From contig JAHBTG010000019.1 of the NCBI GenBank assembly GCA_019638695.1, forward strand, positions 1-41,478: 41,478 nt of DNA, in the 5' to 3' direction. The notes beneath the pieces were generated by a model, which did not search any database, was not told the origin of the DNA, and worked only from the letters and a program-made list of their open reading frames with translations. Position numbers and translations under genes: made by a program. Shown in pieces: positions 16,078 to 24,185 of this stretch. This DNA comes from Bacteroidota bacterium. Its GTDB lineage: Bacteria > Bacteroidota > Bacteroidia > J057 > JAJTIE01. Every line of letters begins with the position of its first letter. Position 1 is the first letter of the stretch.

Positions 16078-16950
16078 ATGAAAGACCACACTCTGAAACT
16101 GGGCCTGGTACAAATGGCCTGCACGGCCGATATCGCCCGTAACATGCAGCAGGCCTATGCACAGGCAGAGGCCCTGGCCAAACAGGGCGCCCGGCTCATC
16201 TGCCTGCCGGAGCTATACCGGAGCCTGTATTTCTGCCAGACGCTGGACGCCACCCACTTTGCCCTGGCAGAAGCTGCAGACGGGCCCAGCTACCAGCTGT
16301 TCCGTCAGCTGGCCGTGCAATATAAAGTGTCTCTCATCATTCCCATTTTTGAAGAACCTACTGCCGGGCTGTATTTCAACAGCGCAGTGATCATCAACGA
16401 AACCGGGGCGCACCTGGGCACTTACCGCAAACAGCATATCCCGCATGACCCGGGATTTGAAGAGAAATACTATTTCACCCCGGGAGACGGGGGGTACCGG
16501 GTGTGGCGCACGGAAGCTGCAGACTTCGGCACCCTTATTTGCTGGGACCAGTGGTACCCGGAAGCCGCGCGCCTGACGGCCTTGCAAGGGGCACAGATCC
16601 TGTTCTACCCCACCGCCATCGGCTACAGCGCCGGTGAGCCGGCCGAAGAAGGCGCTGCCCAGCTGGACGCCTGGGTGACCGTCCAGCGCAGCCATGCGAT
16701 AGCTAATAATGTATTCGTAGTAGCGGTGAACCGTGTGGGCACGGAAGGCGGCACCCGTTTCTGGGGCAACAGCTTTGTGGCCAACCCGCTGGGCAAGGTA
16801 CTGGCCCATGCGGATGAAACTGAACAGAACCTGCTGGTAGAGATCGACCTGGCAGAGATCCGCTATTACCGCCAGTGGTGGCCTTTCCTGAGAGACCGGC
16901 GCATAGATACCTACGCAGGCATCACCCGCCGCTGGGGGACCGGAGAATAA
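16078..16950 (+). CDS. aguB: N-carbamoylputrescine amidohydrolase (nitrilase superfamily)
   Basis: The enzyme hydrolyses N-carbamoylputrescine to putrescine, CO2 and ammonia, completing the route begun by AguA. The nitrilase-fold triad is visible as Glu45 (ICLPELYRS), Lys118 (TYRKQHIPHDP) and Cys155 (TLICWDQWYPEAAR). HDPGFEEKYYFTPGD and the C-terminal FLRDRRIDTYAGI are typical of AguB. It has 290 residues from ATG 16078. An upstream TTG 16051 would add nine residues without family support. It diverges from the PBP gene and ends 6 nt from the convergent lipoprotein gene. Confidence 0.93.
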   Translation: MKDHTLKLGLVQMACTADIARNMQQAYAQAEALAKQGARLICLPELYRSLYFCQTLDATHFALAEAADGPSYQLFRQLAVQYKVSLIIPIFEEPTAGLYFNSAVIINETGAHLGTYRKQHIPHDPGFEEKYYFTPGDGGYRVWRTEAADFGTLICWDQWYPEAARLTALQGAQILFYPTAIGYSAGEPAEEGAAQLDAWVTVQRSHAIANNVFVVAVNRVGTEGGTRFWGNSFVANPLGKVLAHADETEQNLLVEIDLAEIRYYRQWWPFLRDRRIDTYAGITRRWGTGE

Positions 16951-16956
16951 CCGTTA

Positions 16957-17712
16957 CTAGGGAGTAATCACCACTTTCACGGTAGCTGTGGTCACATTCA
17001 GGGCCTCATCGCTCACCAGGAAGGTGAGGTTATAGTTAGCCGGCAATACATTGGGGAGCGTTACGGTTTCATCGATAGCATCCTGAGTGCCGCTTAGCTC
17101 GGTGGTATAGAGCAGGTTACTGATCAGGTTATCTTCTGTGAATAACCGCACCTGCAATATGTCGAGCGCCTGGTCATCCCGGAAGCTGGCCTGCAAACGC
17201 AGAGTGCTGCCCGCTGTGGTGTGGAGCACCTGGTCCGGGTCCGGACTGATAATGGTGATGGCCGGCGCCGCCAGGTCATTGGGGTTGGTAAAGGTAAACT
17301 CGCGGGTGACTTCGGCCGTCTGGCCGGCTTTGTCCGTGAGGGTCACCCGCAGGCGATACTCCCCGGCAGGGGCGCTGGTGGGCAGGTAAATATCGGCTGT
17401 ATCGCGCACGGCATTGCGGCCGAAGTTGCGCGTGGAGCTGTATTGCCAGATACCGGCGCTAACCGGTTCTATACGATAGCCGATGCTGGCCACTTCACCT
17501 TCGGCATCCGCCTGCACCACTACACGCAGGGTTTGTTCGGCCGCATAGCTCAGCGTGCCTGCAGAAGGAACCAGCAAAACGAGCGTGGGCGCCGCCGGAG
17601 CCGGGGTATCGTCCTCTTTCTTTTTGCAGGAAACCAGCAGCACCAGGCATAGCAGGCCGGTGATACCAGCAGATAAAAAGATAAGCGCATGGCGCTTGCT
17701 GTTTGATGACAT
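16957..17712 (-). CDS. lipoprotein with Ig-like/DUF4625-like domains
   Basis: The 251-residue protein has a lipoprotein signal: SKRHALIFLSAGITGLLC, then LVLLVSC with the modified Cys near residue 29, followed by KKKEDD. The charged stretch after Cys favours outer-membrane export in Bacteroidota. The mature part looks like two beta-sandwich domains: APTLVLLVPSAGTLSY to TREFTFTNPND, and APAITIISPDPDQVLHT to TATVKVVITP. It resembles DUF4625 lipoproteins; ligand and role are unknown. The frame continues upstream antisense to the M32 gene, but ATG 17712 is the only start placing the signal at the N terminus. Confidence 0.78.
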   Translation of the reverse strand: MSSNSKRHALIFLSAGITGLLCLVLLVSCKKKEDDTPAPAAPTLVLLVPSAGTLSYAAEQTLRVVVQADAEGEVASIGYRIEPVSAGIWQYSSTRNFGRNAVRDTADIYLPTSAPAGEYRLRVTLTDKAGQTAEVTREFTFTNPNDLAAPAITIISPDPDQVLHTTAGSTLRLQASFRDDQALDILQVRLFTEDNLISNLLYTTELSGTQDAIDETVTLPNVLPANYNLTFLVSDEALNVTTATVKVVITP

Positions 17713-17744
17713 AGCTTTATGGGCAACAGGACTCTCTCCAGCAT

Positions 17745-17752
17745 CAAAGTTA
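17745..17752 (-). promoter_or_regulatory. -7 box of the lipoprotein gene
   Basis: TAACTTTG on the minus strand is an exact TAnnTTTG match. It lies 32 nt upstream of ATG 17712 and supports that start. Confidence 0.6.
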
Positions 17753-17815
17753 GTGGTTTTTAGACGAGACCAGGCAGAGATTGGATGAGTGGCGGCGGCA
17801 TGCGTATCTTGCGGC

Positions 17816-19315
17816 ATGACGAACCGCTCATTTACCGCCCTGCAAGCCGCCGCTGCACAGGTGCAAGACCTGGCTGCTGCCATGAGTCTGCTCAGCTGGG
17901 ACCAGGAAACGTATATGCCTGCCGGGGCTATTGAGGCCCGCGCAGGGCAACTGGCCACGCTCTCGGGTATCCACCACCGCATGCTGGCTACGGAACTGAT
18001 GCCCCTGGCAGAAGCACTCCTGCAGGAATCCGGGCTAAGCGAGACCGAGCGGCTCAACGTGGAACAGCTGCACCGGCAACTGACTAGGACGCTTAAGCTG
18101 CCGGAAGACCTGGTGCAATCGCTGGCGGCGGCTACCGCACAGGCCCAGCATGCCTGGGAACAGGCCCGGGCCGCCAACAGCTTTGCACAATTTGCCCCTC
18201 ACCTGCAACATATCCTGGAGCTTAAACAGCAGGAAGCCGAGTGTTATGGCTATGCGGCAGAACGGTATGACGCCCTGCTGGATGCTTATGAGCCGGGTAT
18301 GACCGCCGCCCAGCTGGATGTGCTGTTCGGAGACCTGCAGACTGCATTGGTGCCTTTCCTGCAGAAAGTGCAGGGCTGTACACAGGTGGATGACAGCTTC
18401 CTGTACCAGGCCATTCCGCAGGATGCCCAATGGGCCTTTGGACTGGAACTGCTGGACAAACTGGGTTATGACCGCAAGCATGGCCGGCAAGACATTTCTG
18501 CGCATCCGTTCTCCATTGGCATTCATCCCACCGATGTGCGCATTACCACCGTGGTAAAAGAAAAGGACCTCACGGCCATGGTCTACAGTACGATCCACGA
18601 GTTTGGACACGCATATTATGAGCTGGGGCTCCCCGCCGCGTTCCGCGGCCTGCCCCAGGGCGAAGCCTGCTCCCTGAGCATCCACGAAAGCCAGAGCCGC
18701 ATTTGGGAGAACAACCTGGGACGCAGCCTGCCCTTTGTACAGCACTGGCACCGCCGCATGGCCGGCCTCTACCCGGACGGGCTGGCCGGAAAGGACGCTA
18801 CCCAGGTATTCAGGGCGCTTAACCGCATAGCGCCTTCGCCCATCCGCATTTATGCCGATGAGGTGACATATCACCTGCATATCATCCTGCGCTACCGGCT
18901 GGAGCGCCAGCTGGTAGCAGGTACCCTGGCCGTGGCAGACCTGCCCGAAGCCTGGAACAGCACCCTGAAGGAACTGCTGGGTATCGTGCCCGCCAGCGAT
19001 GCCGAAGGGGTATTGCAGGACGTGCACTGGAGTATCGGCGCACTGGGCTATTTCCCCACCTACAGCCTCGGCAGCCTCTATGCGGCACAGTTCTGGGCGC
19101 ATGCCAGCCAGGCAATGCCCGCACTGGAAGCGGATATCGCTGCGGGCAATTACGAGGGCTTCCGGCAGTGGCTGCGCACCCATATCCACAGCCAGGGGCG
19201 GTTGTATGACAGCGAGACCCTGTGCCGCCGCGTGACAGGCGAAGGGCTGAACGCAGAATACTTCTTAAGTTATATCGAGCGCAAATTTGCCACCGTATAT
19301 GACTACCCGTTATAG
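17816..19315 (+). CDS. M32 family metallocarboxypeptidase (carboxypeptidase Taq type)
   Basis: This zinc carboxypeptidase has 499 residues, the usual family length, and no signal peptide, so it is cytoplasmic. The early helix shows LLSWDQETYMPAGA, a family hallmark. HPFSIGIHPTDVRITT precedes the zinc motif HEFGH (about 261-265, in YSTIHEFGHAYYE). The third ligand Glu (about 291) lies in IHESQSRIWEN, and ADEVTYHLHIILRY follows. ATG 17816 is chosen. GTG 17789 would add nine residues upstream of a -7-like TATCTTG (17805-17811) that ends 4 nt before the ATG, with TTG 17781-17783 as -33. It is divergent from the lipoprotein gene. Confidence 0.93.
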   Translation: MTNRSFTALQAAAAQVQDLAAAMSLLSWDQETYMPAGAIEARAGQLATLSGIHHRMLATELMPLAEALLQESGLSETERLNVEQLHRQLTRTLKLPEDLVQSLAAATAQAQHAWEQARAANSFAQFAPHLQHILELKQQEAECYGYAAERYDALLDAYEPGMTAAQLDVLFGDLQTALVPFLQKVQGCTQVDDSFLYQAIPQDAQWAFGLELLDKLGYDRKHGRQDISAHPFSIGIHPTDVRITTVVKEKDLTAMVYSTIHEFGHAYYELGLPAAFRGLPQGEACSLSIHESQSRIWENNLGRSLPFVQHWHRRMAGLYPDGLAGKDATQVFRALNRIAPSPIRIYADEVTYHLHIILRYRLERQLVAGTLAVADLPEAWNSTLKELLGIVPASDAEGVLQDVHWSIGALGYFPTYSLGSLYAAQFWAHASQAMPALEADIAAGNYEGFRQWLRTHIHSQGRLYDSETLCRRVTGEGLNAEYFLSYIERKFATVYDYPL

Positions 19316-19364
19316 TTTCGTGCGTATCATTGCAGTCCGGTAACCCCCTCTCTCTTCACCAGGC

Positions 19365-20027
19365 ATGCCTTTTATCATCCACCTGCTGCTGGGTACATTT
19401 ATCAGCTTTTTTGCGGCCATGCCGCTGGGGCCGGTAAATCTGGCTATCGTGCAAACGGCCATTAACCACGGGCGCTGGCAGGCGGTGCTGGTAGCCGTGG
19501 GCAGTTCACTGGTAGAGCTGATCTACTGCCTCATCTCCGTGTGGGGGATAGACCTGCTGTTCAGTAACCAGCAGGACCAGGACATTACACTGCTGTTCAT
19601 GCAGCTGGTTTCCATTCCCCTCATGTTTACCCTGGGCATTCACAACCTGGTGAAGCGGGTGAAGGAGGATGAAGACGGCGAAAAGGTAAAGCGTTTCAGC
19701 CGCATGGGAGGCATGGCCATGGGCTTCATGCTCAACCTCTTCAACCCCATGCTGCTGCCTTTCTGGATCATGGTGGCGGGCTACCTGCGCAGCCGCAGCT
19801 GGATCAGCGATGACCTCTCTCACCTGGTGACCTATTCCGTAGGTGTGATGCTGGGCACACTCCTGTTGCAAACGCTGGTGGCGCTGTTTGCTTCGCGCAA
19901 ACAGGAGGGCATGAGCCACAGAAGCAAGGTGCGCGTGACGCGGGTGATCGGGTGGCTGTTCATCTCCCTGGGCATGTACCTGATTGTGCAGATGTGCATG
20001 ACGGCTATTGAAAAGGGCTGGATCTAG
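19365..20027 (+). CDS. LysE/RhtB family exporter
   Basis: The 220-residue membrane protein has six hydrophobic segments. The N-terminal helix carries the LysE signature FAAMPLGPVNLAIVQTA, followed by GRWQAVLVAVGSSLVELIYC. A cytoplasmic basic and acidic loop (KRVKEDEDGEKVKRFSR) precedes GFMLNLFNPMLLPFWIMV, the second half-signature with its NP pair. Members export amino acids such as lysine, homoserine or threonine; the substrate here is unknown. It starts 49 nt after the M32 peptidase gene, so the two may share a transcript and link peptide breakdown with amino-acid efflux. Confidence 0.87.
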   Translation: MPFIIHLLLGTFISFFAAMPLGPVNLAIVQTAINHGRWQAVLVAVGSSLVELIYCLISVWGIDLLFSNQQDQDITLLFMQLVSIPLMFTLGIHNLVKRVKEDEDGEKVKRFSRMGGMAMGFMLNLFNPMLLPFWIMVAGYLRSRSWISDDLSHLVTYSVGVMLGTLLLQTLVALFASRKQEGMSHRSKVRVTRVIGWLFISLGMYLIVQMCMTAIEKGWI

Positions 20028-20107
20028 ACAACCGTTCTACCAGCGCCTGCTTCCCTGGGATCCGGAGCTGGTATATCCATAGTTATCGGCCCGGGCGCAG
20101 GTAATCT

Positions 20108-20137
20108 TTTGGTTTCCAACCGTTTCCTGTATATTCG
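20108..20137 (+). promoter_or_regulatory. candidate promoter of the SpoIIE-domain gene
   Basis: TTTG (20108-20111), an 18-nt spacer and TATATTCG (20130-20137, one mismatch to TAnnTTTG) lie 29 nt upstream of TTG 20167. This placement supports the unusual TTG start. Confidence 0.45.
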
Positions 20138-20166
20138 CCCTGTCTGGTACCTAATCGACCGTTTTC

Positions 20167-21975
20167 TTGTCTCTGCAGACCGATACCCACAAGCCCCACA
20201 TCCTGTGTGTGGAGAGTAACCGCACTGAAAAAGAGCGCCTGATGGAGCTGTTACTGCCCTACCAGGATGCCTTTGTCATCCGGGCGGTGAATGACGGCGA
20301 TGAATTGCTCCGGATGCTGGACCGCCTGATCCTGGAGGGCGAATCCATAGGGATGCTGCTGGTAGCCCAGCAACTGTCTGACGGCAAGGGCACGCATTTC
20401 CTGGCCAAATCCTATGAGAAATGGCCGCACAGCCTGTTCATGCTCATTGCAGAACAGCCGGGTACGGTCTCGCTGGAAGACGCCGAGGCAGCTCATATCT
20501 TCCGGGTATTTTACCGCCCGCTGGACAACCTCAGCTTTGGGCTGGGTATGCGCGAAGCCACCAGCTTCTATCTCTACCAGCAGGCGGTTAACCAGAAGGC
20601 CAAGATCCTCACGGAGCTGCACCGCGCTTCCATGAACCTTTCGGGGGAAATTCACCTGGAAAAGCTCCTCCACAAGATGATGCGCATCCTCATAGATAAT
20701 GCCGATGCGCGGCATGGCTACATCATCATGGAGGAGGAGAACGGCAACCTCTATATAGAAGCCAGCGGCGCACAGGGCAGCTATGACACCCGGCTGGAGC
20801 GGGCAGAGATCACGGACTTTAGTCCCGTGTGCCCAGCTATTGTAGACTATGTGCGCAAGACCCGCGAGAACGTCATCCTCAATGATGCGCTGAACGAAGG
20901 GGCCTTTGCTACACACCCCTATGTGCGCAAGAACCTGTGCCGCAGCCTGCTGTGCGCACCTCTTATTTACCAGGGCAAATTGTATGGCATCCTCTACCTG
21001 GAAAACAATGAGAAGACCGACGCCTTCAACAGCGAATCCCTGGAGCTGTTCCGCCTACTGACGGCACCCGCCGCCATCGCCATTCAGAACGCCAAGCTCT
21101 ACTCCCATATGGAGAGCATCGTGGATGAGCGCACGCGCGAGGTCATGGCCCAGAAAGAAGAGATCGAGCGCAGCCACAACCTTATCCGACAGAAGAACGA
21201 CGACATTATCTCCAGTATTAACTACGCACGGCGTATCCAGGATGCCTTCCTGCCCAGTATCCACGGTATCAAGAAGGCATTTGACAACTGTTTTGTGTAT
21301 TACAAACCCAAGGACATCGTCTCCGGGGACTTCTACTGGTTCAGCCGCCGCCTGAGCAAGACCATCATTGCCGCGGCAGACTGCACGGGCCACGGCATTC
21401 CGGGCGCGTTCATGACCATCATGGCCAATACCCTGTTGCGCCAGATCGTGGAGCTGGAGGGTATCTTCAAGCCCGACCAGATCCTGTACCACCTCAACCT
21501 GCGGGTACGGGTGGCCCTGTCCCAGGATACCGAAACCAGCGGCGGCAACCACAACTACCAGAAAGACGGGCTGGACATTGCCCTGCTGCAGATAGACACC
21601 AAACGGCGCAAACTGCAGTTTGCCGGCGCCAACCGCCCCCTGATCATTGTAAAAAAGGACGGCACCGTAGAAGAGCATAAGGGTGATAAGGTAAGCATCG
21701 GGGGGTACCAGGCAGAAGAGCACGTGGAGTATACCACCCACAACTTTGAACTGGACGAGGGAGACACCATTTACCTCTTCAGCGACGGCTATCCGGACCA
21801 GATAGGCGAGAAGGAAGACCGCCGCTTCAAGAGCAAACGCTTCCACACGCTGCTGCAGGAGATCTACAACAAGGATATGGATCACCAGCGCCTGCTGCTG
21901 GATGCCGAGCTGCGCCACTGGCGCGGCGACAATGAACAGACCGATGACATCGTGGTGATCGGCATCCGGTTCTAA
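20167..21975 (+). CDS. pseudo-receiver / GAF / SpoIIE-type PP2C serine phosphatase
   Basis: The 602-residue signalling protein has three parts. Residues 10-125 form a CheY-like fold, but the phospho-acceptor Asp is Ala67 (MLLVAQQLSDGKG), the acidic pocket is reduced to Glu16 and the conserved Lys is Arg117. Residues 150-310 are a GAF domain (LHRASMNLSGEIHLEKLL to PAAIAIQNAKLYSHM). A coiled coil (318-345) leads to the SpoIIE/PP2C domain. Its metal residues are in DIVSGDFYWF, AAADCTGHGIPGAFMT, LFSDGYPDQ and QTDDIVVIG. Such phosphatases usually act on anti-sigma-factor antagonists or related phosphoproteins. The frame begins at TTG 20167; the next ATG (20242) would cut the first strand of the receiver fold. 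Confidence 0.9.
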   Translation: MSLQTDTHKPHILCVESNRTEKERLMELLLPYQDAFVIRAVNDGDELLRMLDRLILEGESIGMLLVAQQLSDGKGTHFLAKSYEKWPHSLFMLIAEQPGTVSLEDAEAAHIFRVFYRPLDNLSFGLGMREATSFYLYQQAVNQKAKILTELHRASMNLSGEIHLEKLLHKMMRILIDNADARHGYIIMEEENGNLYIEASGAQGSYDTRLERAEITDFSPVCPAIVDYVRKTRENVILNDALNEGAFATHPYVRKNLCRSLLCAPLIYQGKLYGILYLENNEKTDAFNSESLELFRLLTAPAAIAIQNAKLYSHMESIVDERTREVMAQKEEIERSHNLIRQKNDDIISSINYARRIQDAFLPSIHGIKKAFDNCFVYYKPKDIVSGDFYWFSRRLSKTIIAAADCTGHGIPGAFMTIMANTLLRQIVELEGIFKPDQILYHLNLRVRVALSQDTETSGGNHNYQKDGLDIALLQIDTKRRKLQFAGANRPLIIVKKDGTVEEHKGDKVSIGGYQAEEHVEYTTHNFELDEGDTIYLFSDGYPDQIGEKEDRRFKSKRFHTLLQEIYNKDMDHQRLLLDAELRHWRGDNEQTDDIVVIGIRF

Positions 21976-22019
21976 GAAAAACCCCCGGTTGGCCCGTCAC
22001 GGAGCAATTCAAATGCCCG

Positions 22020-22027
22020 TATGTTTG
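22020..22027 (+). promoter_or_regulatory. -7 box of ubiD
   Basis: TATGTTTG matches TAnnTTTG exactly and lies 55 nt upstream of ATG 22083. No convincing -33 is seen. Confidence 0.5.
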
Positions 22028-22082
22028 TGGCAGGAAACCCTTTGCCCTCCGTAGGCAGTTATTTCATATCAAATACTCACTC

Positions 22083-23993
22083 ATGGCCTGGAAAAACCTG
22101 CGACACTTTATAGAGGCCCTGGAAGCCGCCGGAGAGCTCAAGCGCATCCGGGAATATGTGAATCCCGAGCTGGAGATCACGGAGATCGTAGACAGGGTAT
22201 CCAAGAACGATGGCCCCGCCCTGCTCTTTGAAAATACGGGTACGGGTTTCCCCCTGCTTATTAACAGCATGGGAAGTAACCGGCGCATGTGTATGGCGCT
22301 AGGCGTCCATAACATGGATGACATTACCCGCGAAATAGAAGCGCTGTTCCATGAGCTCACCGGGCCCAAGGAGGGTTTGATGGACAAACTGAAGATGCTG
22401 CCCAAGCTGGGCAAACTCGCCAGCTGGATGCCCAGGGTAAAGCGCGGCCGGGGCGAGTGCCAGCAGGTGGTGATGACCCACCCGGACATCACTCAACTGC
22501 CTGTGATGAAATGCTGGCCTGCCGACGGCGGCCCTTTCATCACCCTGCCGGTCATTCATACCAAAGACCCCCTCAACGGCGCACGCAACGTGGGGATGTA
22601 CCGCATGCAGGTATTTGAGCCGCAGCTCACCGCCCTGCACTGGCACCTGCACAAGGTAAGCCGCCGCCATTTCAACGAATACCGCAAGCTGGGTAAGCGT
22701 ATGCCCGTGGCCGTGGCGCTGGGTGGAGACCCGGTCTATACCTATGCAGCCACAGCACCCCTGCCCGATGGGATTGACGAGTATATACTGGCCGGATTTA
22801 TCCGCAAAAAAAGGGTGGAACTGGTGCGCTGCCTCACCCAGCCGGAGATAGAAGTCCCTGCGGATGCAGACATTATTATCGAAGGATATGTGGACCCGGA
22901 GGAAGACATGATCTGGGAGGGCCCGTTTGGCGACCATACCGGATATTACAGCCTGCCGGACTGGTACCCGCGTTTCCACATCACGGCCATCACGCACCGC
23001 AAGGACGCTGTCTACCCCAGCACCATAGTGGGCGTGCCGCCGCAGGAGGACGCCTGGATCGGCAAAGCCACCGAGCGCATCTTCCTGGCGCCCATCAAAA
23101 TGACCATGGTGCCGGAGATCATAGACATGCAGCTGCCCATCCACGGGGTGTTCCACAACCTGGCGCTGGTGCAGATAGACAAGACCTTCCCGGGCCAGGC
23201 GCTCAAGGTCATGAACAGCCTCTGGGGGGCAGGCCAGATGATGTTTACCAAGATGATGGTGGTGACCGACCAGCACGCGCAGATGAAGGACTACCTGCAA
23301 CTGGCCCAATACATCAGCCGCCATTTTGACCCGGCACGGGACCTGGTCATCTCACAGGGACCCACAGACGTGCTGGACCATTCCTGCTCCAGCATGGCTT
23401 TCGGCGGTAAGCTGGGACTGGACGGCACCGCCAAGTTCCCCGAAGAGTTGGGTACCGGCGAAAGTCACCCCCATGACACTGCCGATGTACGCATAGACCT
23501 CTCTGCCCTGCAAAAGGACCACCCGGAACTGGTGGCACTCAACAGTGATCTGCTCCGCCACAATGTGAGCCTGGTCGTGGCTACGCTGCGCAAGACCCGC
23601 AAAGGAGAGGTGAAGGAACTGAGCCGTGCACTGCTGGCCCGACCGGAGTTTGCCCGGGTGAAAGTGCTTATCTGGCTGGATGCTGAGAATCCCGTGGAAG
23701 ATATGCAGGACAACCTCTGGCGCTTCAGCAACAACACGGACGTGAAACGCGACAGCCTTATCCTGGAGGCTACGCAACCGGGCGAGGTCAATCACTTGGT
23801 GCTGGACGGCACCCGCAAGACGCAGGCACTGGACGGCTTCACCCGCGACTGGCCCAATATCCTTGTTTCGCTGCCGGAGACCATCGCGCATGTCGATACT
23901 CTCTGGCCCAAATTGGGACTGGGAGACTTCCTCCCCAGCCCCAGCCTCAAATACCAGAGCCAGATGTATGGCATGGAAGCGGTAGCGGAGTAG
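22083..23993 (+). CDS. ubiD: UbiD family decarboxylase (prenylated-FMN dependent)
   Basis: The family decarboxylates aromatic or unsaturated acids using prenylated FMN. In Bacteroidota a member of this kind serves menaquinone synthesis. The protein is full length at 636 residues. It has MAWKNLRHFIEALEAAGEL, FENTGTGFPLLINSMGS, the prFMN/metal-binding ARNVGMYRMQVF, LHWHLHKVSRRHF, ALGGDPVYTYAATAPLP and IWEGPFGDHTGYYSLPDWYP, which carries catalytic Glu/Asp residues. The C-terminal DVLDHSCSSMAFGGKLGLDGTAK is typical of this subgroup. The prFMN synthase UbiX partner is not in the window. Its exact substrate is inferred, not shown. Confidence 0.92.
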   Translation: MAWKNLRHFIEALEAAGELKRIREYVNPELEITEIVDRVSKNDGPALLFENTGTGFPLLINSMGSNRRMCMALGVHNMDDITREIEALFHELTGPKEGLMDKLKMLPKLGKLASWMPRVKRGRGECQQVVMTHPDITQLPVMKCWPADGGPFITLPVIHTKDPLNGARNVGMYRMQVFEPQLTALHWHLHKVSRRHFNEYRKLGKRMPVAVALGGDPVYTYAATAPLPDGIDEYILAGFIRKKRVELVRCLTQPEIEVPADADIIIEGYVDPEEDMIWEGPFGDHTGYYSLPDWYPRFHITAITHRKDAVYPSTIVGVPPQEDAWIGKATERIFLAPIKMTMVPEIIDMQLPIHGVFHNLALVQIDKTFPGQALKVMNSLWGAGQMMFTKMMVVTDQHAQMKDYLQLAQYISRHFDPARDLVISQGPTDVLDHSCSSMAFGGKLGLDGTAKFPEELGTGESHPHDTADVRIDLSALQKDHPELVALNSDLLRHNVSLVVATLRKTRKGEVKELSRALLARPEFARVKVLIWLDAENPVEDMQDNLWRFSNNTDVKRDSLILEATQPGEVNHLVLDGTRKTQALDGFTRDWPNILVSLPETIAHVDTLWPKLGLGDFLPSPSLKYQSQMYGMEAVAE

Positions 23994-24120
23994 GGAACCG
24001 CCCCGGTATCCTCCTTCCTCAGTGCGTCACCCCTCAGCTTGTCTCAGGGTCCCATTGCCATTCCTGCAAGAAAGTGAGGAGGCCGAAAGCCACAGAGAGT
24101 GATGAAGATTCCCAGGTGGT

Positions 24121-24128
24121 TATCTTTG
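24121..24128 (+). promoter_or_regulatory. -7 box of the sodium:solute symporter gene
   Basis: TATCTTTG is an exact TAnnTTTG match, 57 nt upstream of ATG 24186. A 10-bp direct repeat GAAGATTCCC flanks it (24104-24113 and 24152-24161). Confidence 0.5.
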
Positions 24129-24185
24129 CCCGTATAAATCCGCTCATGGGGGAAGATTCCCCTCTTCCGAAAAGCCGTATACTCC

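Noticed and set aside
18035-19189. 384-codon minus-strand frame opposite the M32 peptidase
   Set aside because: It mirrors a complete M32 peptidase with HExxH. There is no promoter or family feature on the minus strand.
20041-20076. ACCAGC...GCTGGT hairpin as a terminator after the LysE gene
   Set aside because: The stem is 6 bp with a loop of more than 20 nt and no T-run follows.
24104-24161. Direct repeat GAAGATTCCC flanking the symporter -7 box as an operator
   Set aside because: A single 10-bp repeat 48 nt apart is too weak to call an operator, and no regulator gene is adjacent. It is mentioned only in the promoter entry.
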